A stretch of 64,000 nt of DNA from positions 45,880,001 to 45,944,000 of the forward strand of contig CM075943.1 in the NCBI GenBank assembly GCA_038030265.1. Reading direction: 5' to 3'. Of this stretch, positions 35,032-46,689 are shown piece after piece; positions within the stretch are counted from its first letter, which is position 1, and each line of letters opens with the position of its first letter. A program made the translations under genes and the position numbers. The notes beneath the pieces were generated by a model. That model had not been told where the DNA came from. It saw nothing but the letters and a program-made list of their open reading frames with translations, and did not search any database. The stretch is from Corythucha ciliata. Its lineage: Eukaryota > Arthropoda > Insecta > Hemiptera > Tingidae.

Positions 35032-36855
35032 GTAGTCGGCAACAATATTTTCTTTTCCACTGACGTGTTTGATGTTAGTACTGAATTGAGAAATATATTG
35101 AAGATGTCGAAGTTGCTGTGGAGACGCTTTTTCATTTTTTTGTAAAAACGCAAAAGTTAACGGTTTATGATCTGTGAAAATTACAAATTGGCGTCCTTCT
35201 AGAAGGTATTTAAAATGCTTGATTGACAGGTATATGCTGAGTAGTTCTCTATCATATGTACTGTATGATTTTTGAGCCTGATTTAGTTTTTTTTAGAAGA
35301 AAGCAATTGGCTTCCAGCCGTCTTCTTCATATTGTTGAACCACGGACCCAATAGCGGAATCGGAAGCGTCGATGGATAACGCCAGTTGACGCTTAGGATC
35401 CGAGAAAGTTAGCAAGGCGGCATTCGCTAATTGTAGTTTACATTGTTGGAACATTTCCGTTGCATGTGTTGACCATTGAATTTTTCTTTTATCATTTTTC
35501 TTCGAGCCTTTCAGAAAGTCGTGGAGGGTGGCCTGAGTTTCCGCAGCATTAGGTAGATAGCGTCGATAAAAATTTAGCATTCCCAAGAACGCTCTTAGTT
35601 GTTGAACTGTTTCGGGAAGCTGTGTATCGAGGATTACAGCGACTTTTTCGGGGAGAGGCCGTGAACCAGTGGGTGTAACGAGGTAGCCCAAGAATTCTAT
35701 TTCAGAGACACCAATGACCGACTTGGAAATATTAATTCGAAGTCCATACTTGTCGAGTCGAGAAAAAACTATTTGTAGGTGCTCTCGATGCTCGGCTTCC
35801 GACGCAGATGCAATCAGGACGTCGTCGAGATATGCGAAAACGAAATTCAGGTCGCCGAGCACGTCGTGGATAAAACGTTGGAACGTAGATGGCGCGTTTC
35901 GCAGCCCGAAGCTCATGACGTTAAACTCGTACAACCCGAAAGGAGTTATGATGGCCGTTTTTTTCTTGTCCTCTTCGGCCATAGGGACCTGGTAGTAGGC
36001 TTTGAACAAGTCTATTTTCGAAAACATCGTTTTTCCTGTGAGGATGTTCTGAAAATCTTCAATCCGAGGTATTGGGTAGCGATCTGGTACGGTGCGCTCG
36101 TTTAAACGACGATAGTCACCGCACGGCCGGAACGAACCATCCTTTTTCGAGACCATATGGAGAGGACTGGCCCACTCAGATTTCGAGGGTCGTATGATTT
36201 CATTGTCGAGCATGAATTTGAATTCTTGTTTAGCCACTTCTAACCGTTTTGGGTCAAGTTGTCTCGCTCGGCAGTGAACGGGGGAACCTCGCGTCGTTAT
36301 GTGATGTCTAACGTTGTGTTTGACTTCGAGAGGCAGAAGATTGGGTTTTGTTAGGCCGGGAAAAGAAAGGAGGAGGTCAGCGAATTTTTGCGATTTCGAC
36401 AATGTACTAATGATATTTTCTTGTGAAACGAGAGAGACATCACCCGAAATACTCAAGTTTGTGATGCCATCCACTAAACATCTCTTGTGAAAATAGATCA
36501 CTAAATTGAATTTGTCCAAGAAGTCGGCACCTATAATGGCTTTCTTTGTCCTGGCGATTATAAATGGCCATTCGAATCGGCGGCGCAAACCTAGGTCGAC
36601 GTTGAGTATTTTTGTTCCGAACGTCGGTATTTCTGTTCCATTAGCCGCAAAAAGTTTGTATGAGCTGCTTGACATGGTTGTTGACGTCATCGGGATTATC
36701 GAGACGTCCGCTCCACTGTCTACTAAGAACTTCATTCCTGTGTTACGGTCACGAACGAATAGACGACGAGTGTGAAATTTTCCAGCAGTTGAATCCGCCG
36801 CTAATTTGACTGCTGGTTCGAGTTTTCCGCTTTCCATTGACATCGAGGGGTACAT
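35010..36855 (-). pseudogene. gypsy protease-reverse transcriptase-RNase H
   Basis: The long frame (36855-35293, 520 codons) holds an aspartic protease (FLVDSGADVSIIP), then RT with FRPCGDYRRLN, FSKIDLFKAYYQV, FGLRNAPSTFQRF and FAYLDDVLIAS (near codon 340). It then enters the connection/RNase H region. A single TAA after PIAFF interrupts RNase H, which continues in the same frame to 35036 (STYDRELL, FTDHKPL, HVSGKENIVAD). One substitution would explain the stop. The domain order protease-RT-RNase H-integrase is that of Ty3/gypsy. Confidence 0.9.
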
Positions 36856-37625
36856 TTATCGGGTTTGCATTTTTTTCCGAAACGGAAGTGAAAATAACAG
36901 TATTTGCCTGTTCTATCGAATGATCTGTTCTGTTTTTCTCTACTATGGCTTCGACTAGCTGGACGACGACGAGTTCGACTTCTGTCGAACGAACGCGAAT
37001 TTTGTAATTTCAACGCTTCGATTTCTTTTTCCAACATTGATAATTTCTGCTGAAATTCTGATTCGACGACTGACGTGGCAAAAAGTTCCGAATGATGGTT
37101 GGTAAATTCGAGCATTTTGTCGGCCATTTCAGCCAAATTTTCGAGGGTTTCGTTGCTGATGACGAGGATGTTTTTAACGTTCTCGGGCATCTTGTCAAGC
37201 CATAGGGTTTTGAGGACCCTTTCGGTAACGTCGTTTCCGGCAAGGGCCTTCATTCTTCGAAGAAATTGAGTTGGCTTTTCATCTCCTATTTCGAGGTTAG
37301 ACATTAATCGACGAATCCTTTGTTCTTCACTTTCTCTGAACGTGTTGAATAATCTTTCTTTTGCTGCTGAATATTTGTCTAATCGAGGCGATTGTATGAT
37401 GTCCCATATATTTTCAAGTATCGCGGGGTCCATCTGAGCGACGAGGTAGTTAAATTTTGTTTGTTCGCTCGTGATTCCACTAATGGCGAATTGAGCCTCA
37501 TCTTGAAAAAACCATATCTCGGGCTTTTCTTTCCAAATTGGTGGAATTTTAATGCTGACTCTGTCCACGAAAGCATTTTGATCGTGCGCTTCCATGCGAG
37601 ATCCACCGCCACCTTCTTGCTGCAT
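36801..37625 (-). CDS. gypsy gag-like protein
   Basis: A 274-residue frame starts just inside the 5' LTR and ends overlapping the pol frame by 55 bases in another phase, as in elements that use frameshifting. The capsid-like helical part has WKEKPEIWFFQDEAQF and FLRRMKALAG. A basic Arg/Ser region follows, then a Cys/His segment (CYFHFRFGKKC ... CTPRC), a variant typical of arthropod gypsy gags. It is uninterrupted. Confidence 0.85.
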   Translation of the reverse strand: MQQEGGGGSRMEAHDQNAFVDRVSIKIPPIWKEKPEIWFFQDEAQFAISGITSEQTKFNYLVAQMDPAILENIWDIIQSPRLDKYSAAKERLFNTFRESEEQRIRRLMSNLEIGDEKPTQFLRRMKALAGNDVTERVLKTLWLDKMPENVKNILVISNETLENLAEMADKMLEFTNHHSELFATSVVESEFQQKLSMLEKEIEALKLQNSRSFDRSRTRRRPASRSHSREKQNRSFDRTGKYCYFHFRFGKKCKPDKCTPRCQWKAENSNQQSN

Positions 37626-37663
37626 CGAAATGTTGATAACAAAAGTAGTCGGGGGTCACCAGA

Positions 37664-37828
37664 TTTAGTCGTCAGGCGGTAATTAATAAGACCGAGACTA
37701 AATGAAGAACTATTTTTTTACGACCAAAGACAAAAAAGCAACTGACTTTATTTTTACGTGTTGATGAAAATGATTAAAATTAAATGTAAAATTTGTAATG
37801 AAGCAGTGGACAACTGTGCTGCCACATT
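37664..37828 (-). repeat. 5' LTR of the gypsy element
   Basis: This is the upstream LTR, carrying the promoter region of the element. The internal sequence begins TCTGGTGACCCCCGAC, where a tRNA primer-binding site would lie; I cannot name the tRNA. Confidence 0.88.
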
Positions 37829-40800
37829 GTTATTGAACAGGCCCCCAGTGCGTTTTATTCAGAGCGTCTCGGCCTTTTGCTGAGATCAAAATGTTGTGAT
37901 CGAGGGTGGGGGGGGGAGGGATGGATGGCCCGCCTGAGTTCTTTTCAGCCTGATTTATGGCCCACGACCAAAAAAGGTTGGCCGGCCTGACTTACGAGAT
38001 ACTTTTCCATCATCTCTGAAGGCGGTAAGCAATGTCCCGCAAGACCTGCCGGTCTTACTTTTTAAAGTCCAACTTTTAATTAACAATTCAGCGAATTGTT
38101 CACTCCTGGGACTCCAAATCCTCAATGGACGACGCAATAATTTCACTTTTTGCAGTATTTTTTATTAGAATAGGCAGGCATCTTGGGGACATCCCTCGCG
38201 GGTGTTGTATTCTAATGTCCACGCATTGCGCTTGTCTCTTTTTAACCGGTTTGATTTTATTCGAAGACTCGACTCCCCCACCCCTCACCGTCTACTATCA
38301 CACATTATCGATCACAATGACCGCGAATCCAGATAAGCTCCCCTCTCACTCTTTATAATGTTACTTTTTTTTCGCGTCAAACAAAGTTAAAGCTCGTAAT
38401 TCTTTTCAAGTACACTGTATCCCACCCTCTTGCCCCCCCCCATCATCCCTCAGGTTCACCGATACTACTGTGTTTAAGATTCCAGACACTCATTTTAAAC
38501 CCCCCCCCCCACCCATTGGTTGTGAGGGAGTGGTGTGGGGAAGAGGAGACTCCGTAAAGGATTGCCCTTTTTCCTGGGGGTTATTTCATTACACCCTGAG
38601 CTCTATTCTTGTACCTTCCTATTCCAGGCAGCGACAATAAGTTTCTTCCATGCTGGATTTTTTTTTGTAGTTCAAACTCTCCGTAAAGTAATAAAAAATA
38701 GAACGAGCTTTTTTTTATTGTCAATCCCCCCCCCCCACATTCACACCACCAAAAGTATCGTTTGCAATAATCGCAGTAAAGCGAATCGATTGAAATCATT
38801 GTTAAATCGTTTCTCAATAACCCTTCGACCCCGTGTCAGCGTTCTTGTTCAGCCCGGAAATCGACTAAATATGAACCTTTTTAGTGACTTTTCCAGACCT
38901 TTAAATTTGTTAACGAAATGCAGGTGTTCGCAAACTTAAGGGCCTTCTTGCATTTTCATTTGAATCATAAACCTTTCTACCACCGGGGGGGTGTAAGAGC
39001 TTTTGATGTTCAGTTTAAGACCGTCGTCGTCGTCGTCGCCATCACTCCCTTTTTTTTACGACTTGGGAGCTTCCACGAGAATCTCCTTCATTTACATTAT
39101 GAGGGCGGACTTTTACGGTAACGATAATTTAAGGATGGGCTTTCTTCACTTCGTGTGTGTGTGTGAATTAAAACGTTTCACACTATTCAATTATTACCGT
39201 TCGTCTAAGGGTGTGTTTGACCTCCCCTACACCACCGATACAATGATTCCCGGACGAATGTTGGGGGGGGGGGCCTTGCCCCTACCCTTTTATTTTGGGG
39301 CTGAAAAAACGCCGTCAAGAGAGAGGATTGGGCATGAGGAATGCCGAAATAAAGAAACTCCGTTGGAATGCGAGTGCGACTTTTATAGGGGGAAGAAGCG
39401 AATCCCCGTTTATAACTGTCGTCTGAAGGGTGTAAGCGAGAGATAGGCATGCACGATGCTCTGACTGGGTGGTGGCGGGGGGGGGCGCATGTTCATAAAA
39501 TATTTAATCCCATTTGTCTTGTAAAAGAGAGCAATACATTAACTTCGGGGTTTTCTGGATTGTCCGAAAAAAAAAAATCCTTCCTTCCTCCCATTCCATT
39601 ATCAACAGATCCCTCCGGATTTTCTTTCTTCCCAGTAAAGCTTGACCAAAAGAAAAAATATCGGTATCTTGATTTATTTATTAGGAAATCCCGATACATA
39701 TATGTATCCAATTCATTTTAAATCGGTTTAACACGCTTGGCGTTTCTGTGAATTAATTAAAATTTTCCTTCGTACTTGATTGAGAAGGAGAACGGGGCAA
39801 AGCGAGAGAAGTTAAAAGTTTTGAAATTTTTTGTTTTGAATCGGCTCAATTTGAACGCTTTTACTGAATTCTAATCCAATTAAAATCGGGCAGTTTTGCA
39901 CTGGATTGTCGAAAGCAAACACGCGTTACAAATAACAGAAAAAAAAACTTGTTTTTAAATTGTTATTTTTTACGACGCTCATCGTGGGAAAACTGCCTCT
40001 TTTTTTTAGATTCCTTGTCTGGTTCAACCCTTTTAAGAGGGCAATTTCCCGTGAGGAACCTATAAAAACCGACGACAAATATTGTCTTTAAAAAGAGGAG
40101 TTTTCCATTCTAATCTAGAAATTGCCTGGTTTCACTGGCGTGGGTTTATTGGGGGAGGGGGAAGTGATATTCCGCGGTGAAATGGCGTAGCACGGTATTT
40201 GCTGGATTGGGGTGCTTGGGGTATGGGATGGAGTATAGTCATAATCATATTCTGAGGACAAGGGTCAATATTACTATGTCCCATCATCAGCGTCACAATC
40301 AACGTCTTCCGGGAAGGGCCGGGCTAGCAGGACGTTCACTATAACTCAACAATTATTCCGCGAGAGTGGTGGGTGCATCAAACACTTCCGAAAATTTTAA
40401 TAATACCCTCCCCAACCCTCCTCCAACCCCACTCATCAACCAGCAGTGGATAATTCCGCTTCTCATGTTTCCTTATTGCATCTCCCTGTTACAAATTGCA
40501 CCCTAATACTGCAGGTGTATTTGCATTTCCAGTTATTCCATGGAAATATTCTCTCTTCAAGCCCATTTACCTTTTGTGACGGGAGGACGCGAGGTGGTGG
40601 CGGAGGGATCAGTTACTCGCTTAATGAGCGAAACCCTTTCCTCTCTCATCAAATTCATTATTCTCGGAAAGGAAAGAAAAAGGTTTTTTTCTCTCTCTTT
40701 TAATCGACCCAACCGGAGTTAATTAACAAATATAATGTAATTTAGCCTTTTTCAACTCAGCGGTAAAGATGTAAAAAGGCGTGAAGGGATGAGGATGAAG

Positions 40801-41223
40801 AGGGCGCGGGAGGAGGTGGTAGTACATTAGAAAACCCCCACACGCCGCAATATCACGTTTTAAAGCTACTCGAATTTAGACTCTTGAGCTTGAGACTATT
40901 TCTCTGTTCCAATTCAAATACTGAAAACTCTGAAGGCCCCTCGTTTTCATGAATAAATTTTCTTTTCCTTTCAAATCGGAGAAGTGAAAAGAAATAAAGT
41001 AAAGTTGGGTTTACGGGTGGGGGGTGAGGGTGGGGTCTTTAAGGACATTTACGAGTTTAGACTCGTTTTAAAACAAGACTGTGCTCACCTACAGTGTCCT
41101 ATACATCAAGTTGCCCGTCTTGATGCAGAATTCTCGCTGTGCACCACATCCATTCGCCACTAGTACATATAGTAGCGCATGTAGTAGTATAGTAGTAGTG
41201 AGAGCATGATTGATGCAAAATGC
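37829..41223. other. Unassigned sequence rich in poly-G/poly-C tracts
   Basis: No gene is recognised in 3.4 kb. Homopolymers include G9 at 37908, C9 at 38433, C11 at 38500, C11 at 38726, G11 at 39263 and G9 at 39477. Open frames up to 147 codons (39003-39446) cross these tracts and look accidental. Confidence 0.5.
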
Positions 41224-42000
41224 CTAAAGCTCCCTGTTTCGCCGTAGGGGTTGGGCTACATTAGCCCCCCCCCCCATACCAACAACGATGTTCAAAACCC
41301 AATCCGCGTTCTTGGGATTCCGATACTCTGTACTTCTAACCCTAGGAAACTCGACCTCAAACGAAATCAGCCTATGGTCAGACATTGATGTTTCTGACAT
41401 GACTTTCCGATCTCTGACACTATTGGCCAAAAACTGGCTGGCCAGAGTAACATCCAGGACCTCACTCCTCGCACTTGTCACGAAAGTAGGGATCGAGCCC
41501 TGATTTACCACCACCAGGTCATGCGTCATCAAAAATTGAAAGAGTGACTCACCCCTGGCGTTGACATCTGTACTTCCCCAGATGGTATGGTGAGCATTCG
41601 CATCACAACCCACAATCAGCTGCAGGTTCCTCGCGCTGCAGTACAGGACCAAACGCTGAAGCTCCTCCGGCGGCGACACCTCAGCGTCCCCCGGGAAGTA
41701 TGCGGAAGCTACCACACACCTCCGGGTCCGGTCCTCGTCCTTGGCTTCCAGGATGACTGCTGTCAAATCTCTGCACAGAAATTCTGGCATAGTTAAAAAT
41801 TTCACTGCGGGACTTGGAAGCAGCGCAGTTCGTGGCCGCTCCTCATCCCTACAGTAAACCAGCTTACCTGCTGTCGAAGAGAGGCCCTTGACCTGCCCCA
41901 TGGCTCCTGAACCATGGCGACGTCATAGCTTCCTCAAGTGAACACCCTGCTCAAGACGGCCGATGCCGCTGCCGCACGATGCAGATTCACCTGGAGGAAG
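41224..42000 (-). pseudogene. LINE endonuclease domain, truncated ORF2
   Basis: The N-terminus in the 42000-41900 region reads LRFLQVNLHR and MVQEPWG in two frames with a stop between, so it is broken. The 41901-41224 frame continues with VASAYFPGD, VGCDANAHHTIWGS, LDVTLAS and SDHRLISFEV. These are the catalytic landmarks of the endonuclease family (here CDAN for GDFN-like). The frame then runs out with no RT motif. Confidence 0.8.
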
Positions 42001-42016
42001 CGCAACCCCGTAGCGG

Positions 42017-43402
42017 TCACTTATTCCCCTTATGTACCCCACTCCGCGATTGCTTCTTCAGCATCGCCTTACTCGGAGTAGGGTGGGGTTTTCGTGCCCG
42101 ACCTGCCGCCTTCGGGACTCTTTCATCCCCCGCTGGTCCGACACTATCACCTCTCTCCCCCGCCTTGCTAGTAGATGGCCTAGCATATGAGGGAGCTACC
42201 TGCGTTGACTGCCCGGATGCCGTGGCGCCAACCGCTGTTCCCACAGATAGCACTTCCTGCCGCGGTGCGGGGGTGGGACCCCGCACAGCAGCGGCTACTT
42301 GATCCACCTCCATCGGCTGCTGCCGGGGGCCGGAGGATGATCCTTCCCCCTTCCGAGCCTTAGGCCGAATGGTCCCCTTGCCGAACCTGATGTGGACTAC
42401 ATTATTCCTTTCCAGGATCTTTGCCGACTCTTCATCGATGAGCAGGGTCATCATCAAAGCCGGCGTGCCCTGAGGCACACTCCTGGACAGTACCTTCCAC
42501 TGTCCCACATTTAACCACCGATTTTGACGCACGAGGAACTGAAGGACTTGCTCATTCCCCAGATCCGCGCACTTCGGGAGAAATTCAACCGCCACCCTGG
42601 GCTTGGGCAGGTCACTCCCCTGAACCACCTTCAACCTTGCCCCCTCCAAGGGTACAATACTTTCAACGAGCGATTTTAACCAAACAGCCGTCCCATCGTC
42701 CTCGCAGGTGATGGATAGCCATCCCCTCCTTCGCACCAGACCATCAAACTGGGGCACTACCTCACCAGCTTTAGGTTCCAGCGCAACAATAGCAGCTTCA
42801 ATGCCCCTTTCCAGGGCCTCAAGCTGGTCGTCCAAGAGGAGGACTGCTCGGTAGTCTCTATGAACCACACCAATCTTCCTTCCCTTGAGCGCTCCGGTGT
42901 ACGAAGGACCCTGTACGGTCGTCCTTCGCTTCTTTTTCACGGCTCCCTCCGGAGTCGTCTCTGCAGAGGCCCTCCCCTTCTTCCTCTTCACCACCATCTG
43001 CAGAGCACTCGCCCTGGCGGCTTCCGGTTCCTCCCCCTTCTTCCGAACCAGCCACAAAAAGCGTCGCCTCTGATCCCTGTTCAGGCCAGAGACGTATTTG
43101 TCAAAATGAGCGATCTCCTGGTCTCCAGGCGCCGCTGTTGCGGGATCGACGGGTTCGGATACCGTTCCCTGACCCGCTTGTAATTCGGGTACGCCGGATA
43201 CCGGCGAACCCGAGAGGGAGACTACTCCCTCAGCGACATCACCGGGGGTTTCGGGCTCAACCACCTCCATTGAGGTGGTCATCTCCGCGGTGCCGGGCTG
43301 AGCAGGCTGAGGGCTACTGAGAAGCTCGTCCTCAACCTGCTCCAGGGTTATGAACCCTGGGTTTGTCGATGTAAAACGGTCGCGATCCATAAACGGTCCC
43401 AC
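42017..43402 (-). CDS. LINE ORF1 protein with DUF4780-like region
   Basis: An intact 461-codon frame, much more GC-rich than its surroundings. The N-terminal third is acidic and Ser/Pro-rich and the middle is basic (KKKRRTT). Residues about 190-350 (RAVLLLDDQ ... VHIRFGKGTIRPK) resemble DUF4780, a region found with arthropod LINE ORF1 proteins and presumed to bind nucleic acid. The C-terminus is low-complexity. No zinc knuckle is visible. The uninterrupted frame beside a truncated ORF2 suggests a fairly recent rearrangement. Confidence 0.75.
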   Translation of the reverse strand: MGPFMDRDRFTSTNPGFITLEQVEDELLSSPQPAQPGTAEMTTSMEVVEPETPGDVAEGVVSLSGSPVSGVPELQAGQGTVSEPVDPATAAPGDQEIAHFDKYVSGLNRDQRRRFLWLVRKKGEEPEAARASALQMVVKRKKGRASAETTPEGAVKKKRRTTVQGPSYTGALKGRKIGVVHRDYRAVLLLDDQLEALERGIEAAIVALEPKAGEVVPQFDGLVRRRGWLSITCEDDGTAVWLKSLVESIVPLEGARLKVVQGSDLPKPRVAVEFLPKCADLGNEQVLQFLVRQNRWLNVGQWKVLSRSVPQGTPALMMTLLIDEESAKILERNNVVHIRFGKGTIRPKARKGEGSSSGPRQQPMEVDQVAAAVRGPTPAPRQEVLSVGTAVGATASGQSTQVAPSYARPSTSKAGERGDSVGPAGDERVPKAAGRARKPHPTPSKAMLKKQSRSGVHKGNK

Positions 43403-43849
43403 GAGCAGCTAGGGAAATAAAAGTCACCCACGGCAGAGCCCCGCATGACGTGGGAAGGCTTAATACTCAGGGAGGTCGCCTGGTATCTCTGAGGCTCCGT
43501 TAAATACACAGCTCACCCTGTGTCACGCACCCTTCGGCACGGATCGCATAACGCCTTGGGTTGGTAGCGAGTTCTTTTAAGACCGTGCCCTCGCCACTAC
43601 ACGGCCCATACCCCTCCTCCATTTGTTAAGAGAATTCTCCGTAACAGGGCCGCCAACCGTGCCGCGGATGCCACAGCACGGCGCGTCAAAGACGCCGGGA
43701 AGGCTGGAGGTCGGAGTTGGGTGGTCAGTGGCTAGCTGCACCAAAAAGCATAATGCCGTATTTTTAAAGACGCCATGAAATACACGGCGTCAACGCATAA
43801 CCACCCCATTTGACCCCAATTTCAAGCGGGCTAATTGGGTTGAGAGATG

Positions 43850-44290
43850 GGCGTTTTTGGGGGCGCCCGATGTCACTCTCGGGAGCAATTTGGGCCTATT
43901 TGCCCAGTGCAAATAGGCCTATAGTGCACATTTAATCCAAACCATGTGGGAATTTTGTTTCCTGTACCGAGCTCCTAGAACGTTATATTCTCCTGGTGCG
44001 AAAAATCAGAAATCGCCTAATCACGCTGTCAAAAAGGGGCAAAATCGTCGTTTTTGGCAAGGTTTGGTTCCCCATGACCAGGAGCTCTTCGGCAAAATAA
44101 TTTTTGACAGAATCCGAGCTACGAGCACTTTATATTCTCCTAATACAAAAGATAGAAAAATACCATTATAGCGTTCAACTTGAAAGAGAGAGGTAAAATC
44201 GTCGTTTTTGAACAAATTTGGCCACCAACGACCAGGACAATACAATTTGACAGGAGCTTGTTAACAAAGAAATGTTTGCCAATAAGTGGC
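43850..44290. repeat. Dispersed repeat family R
   Basis: The stretch contains GCCCGATGTCACTCTCGGGAGCAATTTGG-type sequence, then 'AAACCATGTGGGAATTTTG', a 'CCTGGTGCGAAA' box and repeated 'AAATCGTCGTTTTTG' segments. Related copies occur at 11.92-12.11, 47.50-47.80, 47.85-47.99, 53.67-53.83 and 60.67-60.89 kb. It is non-coding. Confidence 0.65.
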
Positions 44291-44459
44291 ATGGTGTGGC
44301 AGTGGCGGTGCAAGTCAGACGGCATTGGAGGAGCAAGAATCTGAGCGGTTCAAATTTGAACCCCCCACCCCTCAACAAAAACATATATAAATATTATTTT
44401 TCTCAATTTTATTCACGAAGTTGCCTTAGGAATCCACCAGTTGGTGTTTTTTTTTTTTT

Positions 44460-45190
44460 TTAATCTTGGGTGAAAATGAGCCCTTTTTTCAGTTTTGACC
44501 GTAATTTGCTCATTTTCTCTATTGCATCCCCGGATTAACACGTTTCTTGAATTTTCTCTGCGAATTAGCGTTTTTCTTCATTTTGAGCATTGAATCGCAG
44601 TTTTTATAAACTTTATTTCAGCCACAAAATGGCGCTTTCTCACAATTTAAGCTATACGAAGTTTCCCCACGAATCCGCGAATTAGTGTAGCGAATTAACG
44701 ATTTTTATTAAATTTAACATCGAATCGGCACATTTTCTAAATTCTTTTTATCAACTATCTCAACTAATATTTTACTCTAATTTTCACCCACGCAGTAGCG
44801 TTTTACCAGTAAAGTTGCCTCAAGAATCGGCGAAATGAAGTTTTCTCAACTTAGCACTTTTTCTGAACTTTTATAGGCGCAAACCGCGCGGCGATTCATC
44901 TCAATTTAAGCTGGAAATTTCAGATTTTCTCAACTTTAGCTACCGAAGAGCACTTTTTCTCAATTTCAGGCGTGAATTAGAGTTTGTTCTCAATTTCATC
45001 CGCGAATCAGTGCTTTTTCACCATTATATTCGCGTATGTCCGCTTTTCCTCAAATTTCAGCCACGAATTAGCGCATTTTCTCATTTTCAACCGCAAATTG
45101 TAGAGCTTTATCTCAATTTTAGCTGCGAATTACCATCTTTCTCAATTTTGCCCAACAAAGAACACCTTTTCTCAATTTCAGACAGAAATT
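44460..45190 (+). repeat. Degenerate short-period array, family A
   Basis: About 20 imperfect units of roughly 33-36 bases resemble 'GCGAATTAGCG' followed by 'TTTTTCTCAATTTCAGCC'. The array abuts the truncated RT of the gypsy fragment at about 45190. Confidence 0.65.
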
Positions 45191-45194
45191 AGTG

Positions 45195-46662
45195 GGTTTT
45201 CATTTACGAGAGTATCGATTTTCGGAAGGGGATACGCGTCGAGAAGAGTAAATCTATTAATCGTTCTGGAATAATCAATTACCATTCTTTTCTTCAGAGT
45301 GCCAGAAACAACAAGTACTTGGGCTCTCCAGGGGGAGCTGCTACTTTCGATAACACCTTCTTCGAGTAGTCTTTGAATTTCAGTTGAAATGAAAGCTTCA
45401 TCATCTGGAGAATGGCTACGAGATTTAATAGCAATTGGTTTACAATCTGGAGTGAGAAATTGAAACAAGGAAGCAGGAGGAACATCAGCGTCTGTCAAGT
45501 TGCAGAAAGACAAAGGTTCCTTGTGGCCACCAAAATTAACACTAATAGCGGAATGTCGTTTTAGGATGTCGTGACCGATAATTACATCCGTACAAAGGTT
45601 TGAAAGCACGCAGAGTTTGGTGTGACCATGAAAATGACCGAGAATTCGTAAGTCAACGAGACAATGACCCAGTATCGGTGAAGATAGAGAAGTATTAGCC
45701 ATTGAGACTGTACCTGATTCTCAGAAAAGTCGTAATTTCAGTTTGTCCACGAGACGACTGTCAAGAAAACTAATTGAGCTGCCTGTATCTATGAGCACTG
45801 TCACTAAGTGGGAGTTGATTTCGACAGTTGTGGAAGATTTCTCAAGGCTACCGGGTAAAGAAGCTAAAATAGAAGCCGACTGATGAGATTTAGGAGGCGA
45901 ACTGACTCTTTTTGCAGCTGATTTGCAGACAGACTGGAAGTGACCTCTTTTTCCACATTTCAAGCAATCCGAATCACGAGCGGGACATTTGGTACGAGGG
46001 TGTCCAGCGTAGCCACAAAAATAACATTTTTAGGAGTTGGGTGATACTGCAGCTGCTATATCCGAGGGGAAAACCGACTCGACAGGTGTACGAGTATGAG
46101 TATCTCGAGCAGTAGTGAAAGAAACGCTGTGAGATGGGTAAGATTGTGCTTGGGTTTGGGCCATTTCAAGAGCTCGAGCTTGTTTCGTTGCTTCAGATAA
46201 TGTCAATGAATTGTTTTCGAGTAATCGCTGTCGTATGGAATTTGAATTAAGCCCTCGAATGAATGAGTCTCGGATATATTCTTCTCGATACTCTGTAGAT
46301 GTAACGGATTTAAATTGACCCGATTTACTTAGTTGATTTAGGGCTAACAAGTAGTCATCTACCGTCTCGCCTGACAATTGAACACGAGAAGCAAGGACGT
46401 GGCGGGAAAAAATTTCATTGGTGGGCTTGTCGTAAATACTGTTGAGAGTGTTTATGGCTGAGTCATAAGTGGGACACTCACTTACAGTGTCGTAAACGGA
46501 AGGCGACACGTAGTTGACCAGAAGCTGTAATTTATCTTCATCAGATGCTCTAGCTGATGCGACGAAATTTGTGAAAGTGCGGAGCCAGTGTTTCCAATCT
46601 TGCGCCGAAGAGTTTGAGTTTGGTTGAACATCGAATCTTTCTGGTCTTAATAGCTTGTCCAT
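45195..46662 (-). pseudogene. gypsy gag-protease-RT fragment with two in-frame stops
   Basis: One frame runs from 46662 to about 45195, broken only by TAA at 46030-46032 and TGA near 45721. The first 210 codons are a capsid-type gag (WKHWLRTFTNFV, YLLALNQL). Right after the TAA come two zinc knuckles (CYFCGYAGHPRTKC, CLKCGKRGHFQSVC), then a protease with LIDTGSSISFLD. After the TGA it enters RT (EEGVIESSSSPWRAQVLVV, LDAYPLPKID) and is cut off before the palm motifs. The RT end coincides with the family A array. Stop positions between gag, knuckles and protease-RT are probably mutations. Confidence 0.85.
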
Positions 46663-46689
46663 CGTGATTGTTAGACGAAATCACGGCCT

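Larger units (their letters stand above)
33203..37828 (-). mobile_element. Ty3/gypsy LTR retrotransposon, young, with nested insertion
   Basis: Two LTRs of 165 bases (33203-33367 and 37664-37828) differ at one position by eye (G/A at 33331 versus 37792). On the minus strand each starts TGTGGCAGCAC (or two bases earlier) and ends ...GACTAAA. A purine-rich GAGGGAGGAG lies next to the 3' LTR as a primer tract. Between them are gag, protease-RT-RNase H and integrase. Damage is limited to one nonsense codon, a 441-bp insertion and a frameshift near 33690. I did not find a clear target duplication. Confidence 0.92.
41224..43730 (-). mobile_element. LINE fragment with ORF1 and endonuclease but no RT
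   Basis: A GC-rich block reads on the minus strand: a possible leader (43730-43403), ORF1 (43402-42017) and the start of ORF2 (about 42000-41224). The sequence leaves the LINE just after the endonuclease, at a C11 tract (41265-41275). LINEs are normally truncated at the 5' end, so loss of the 3' part implies a later deletion or rearrangement. Clade R1/LOA-like is my inference from the DUF4780-like ORF1 and endonuclease. Confidence 0.75.

Noticed and set aside
44460..45190. Regularly spaced repeats as a CRISPR-like array
   Set aside because: Units are degenerate, spacers are not unique, the genome is eukaryotic and there are no cas genes.
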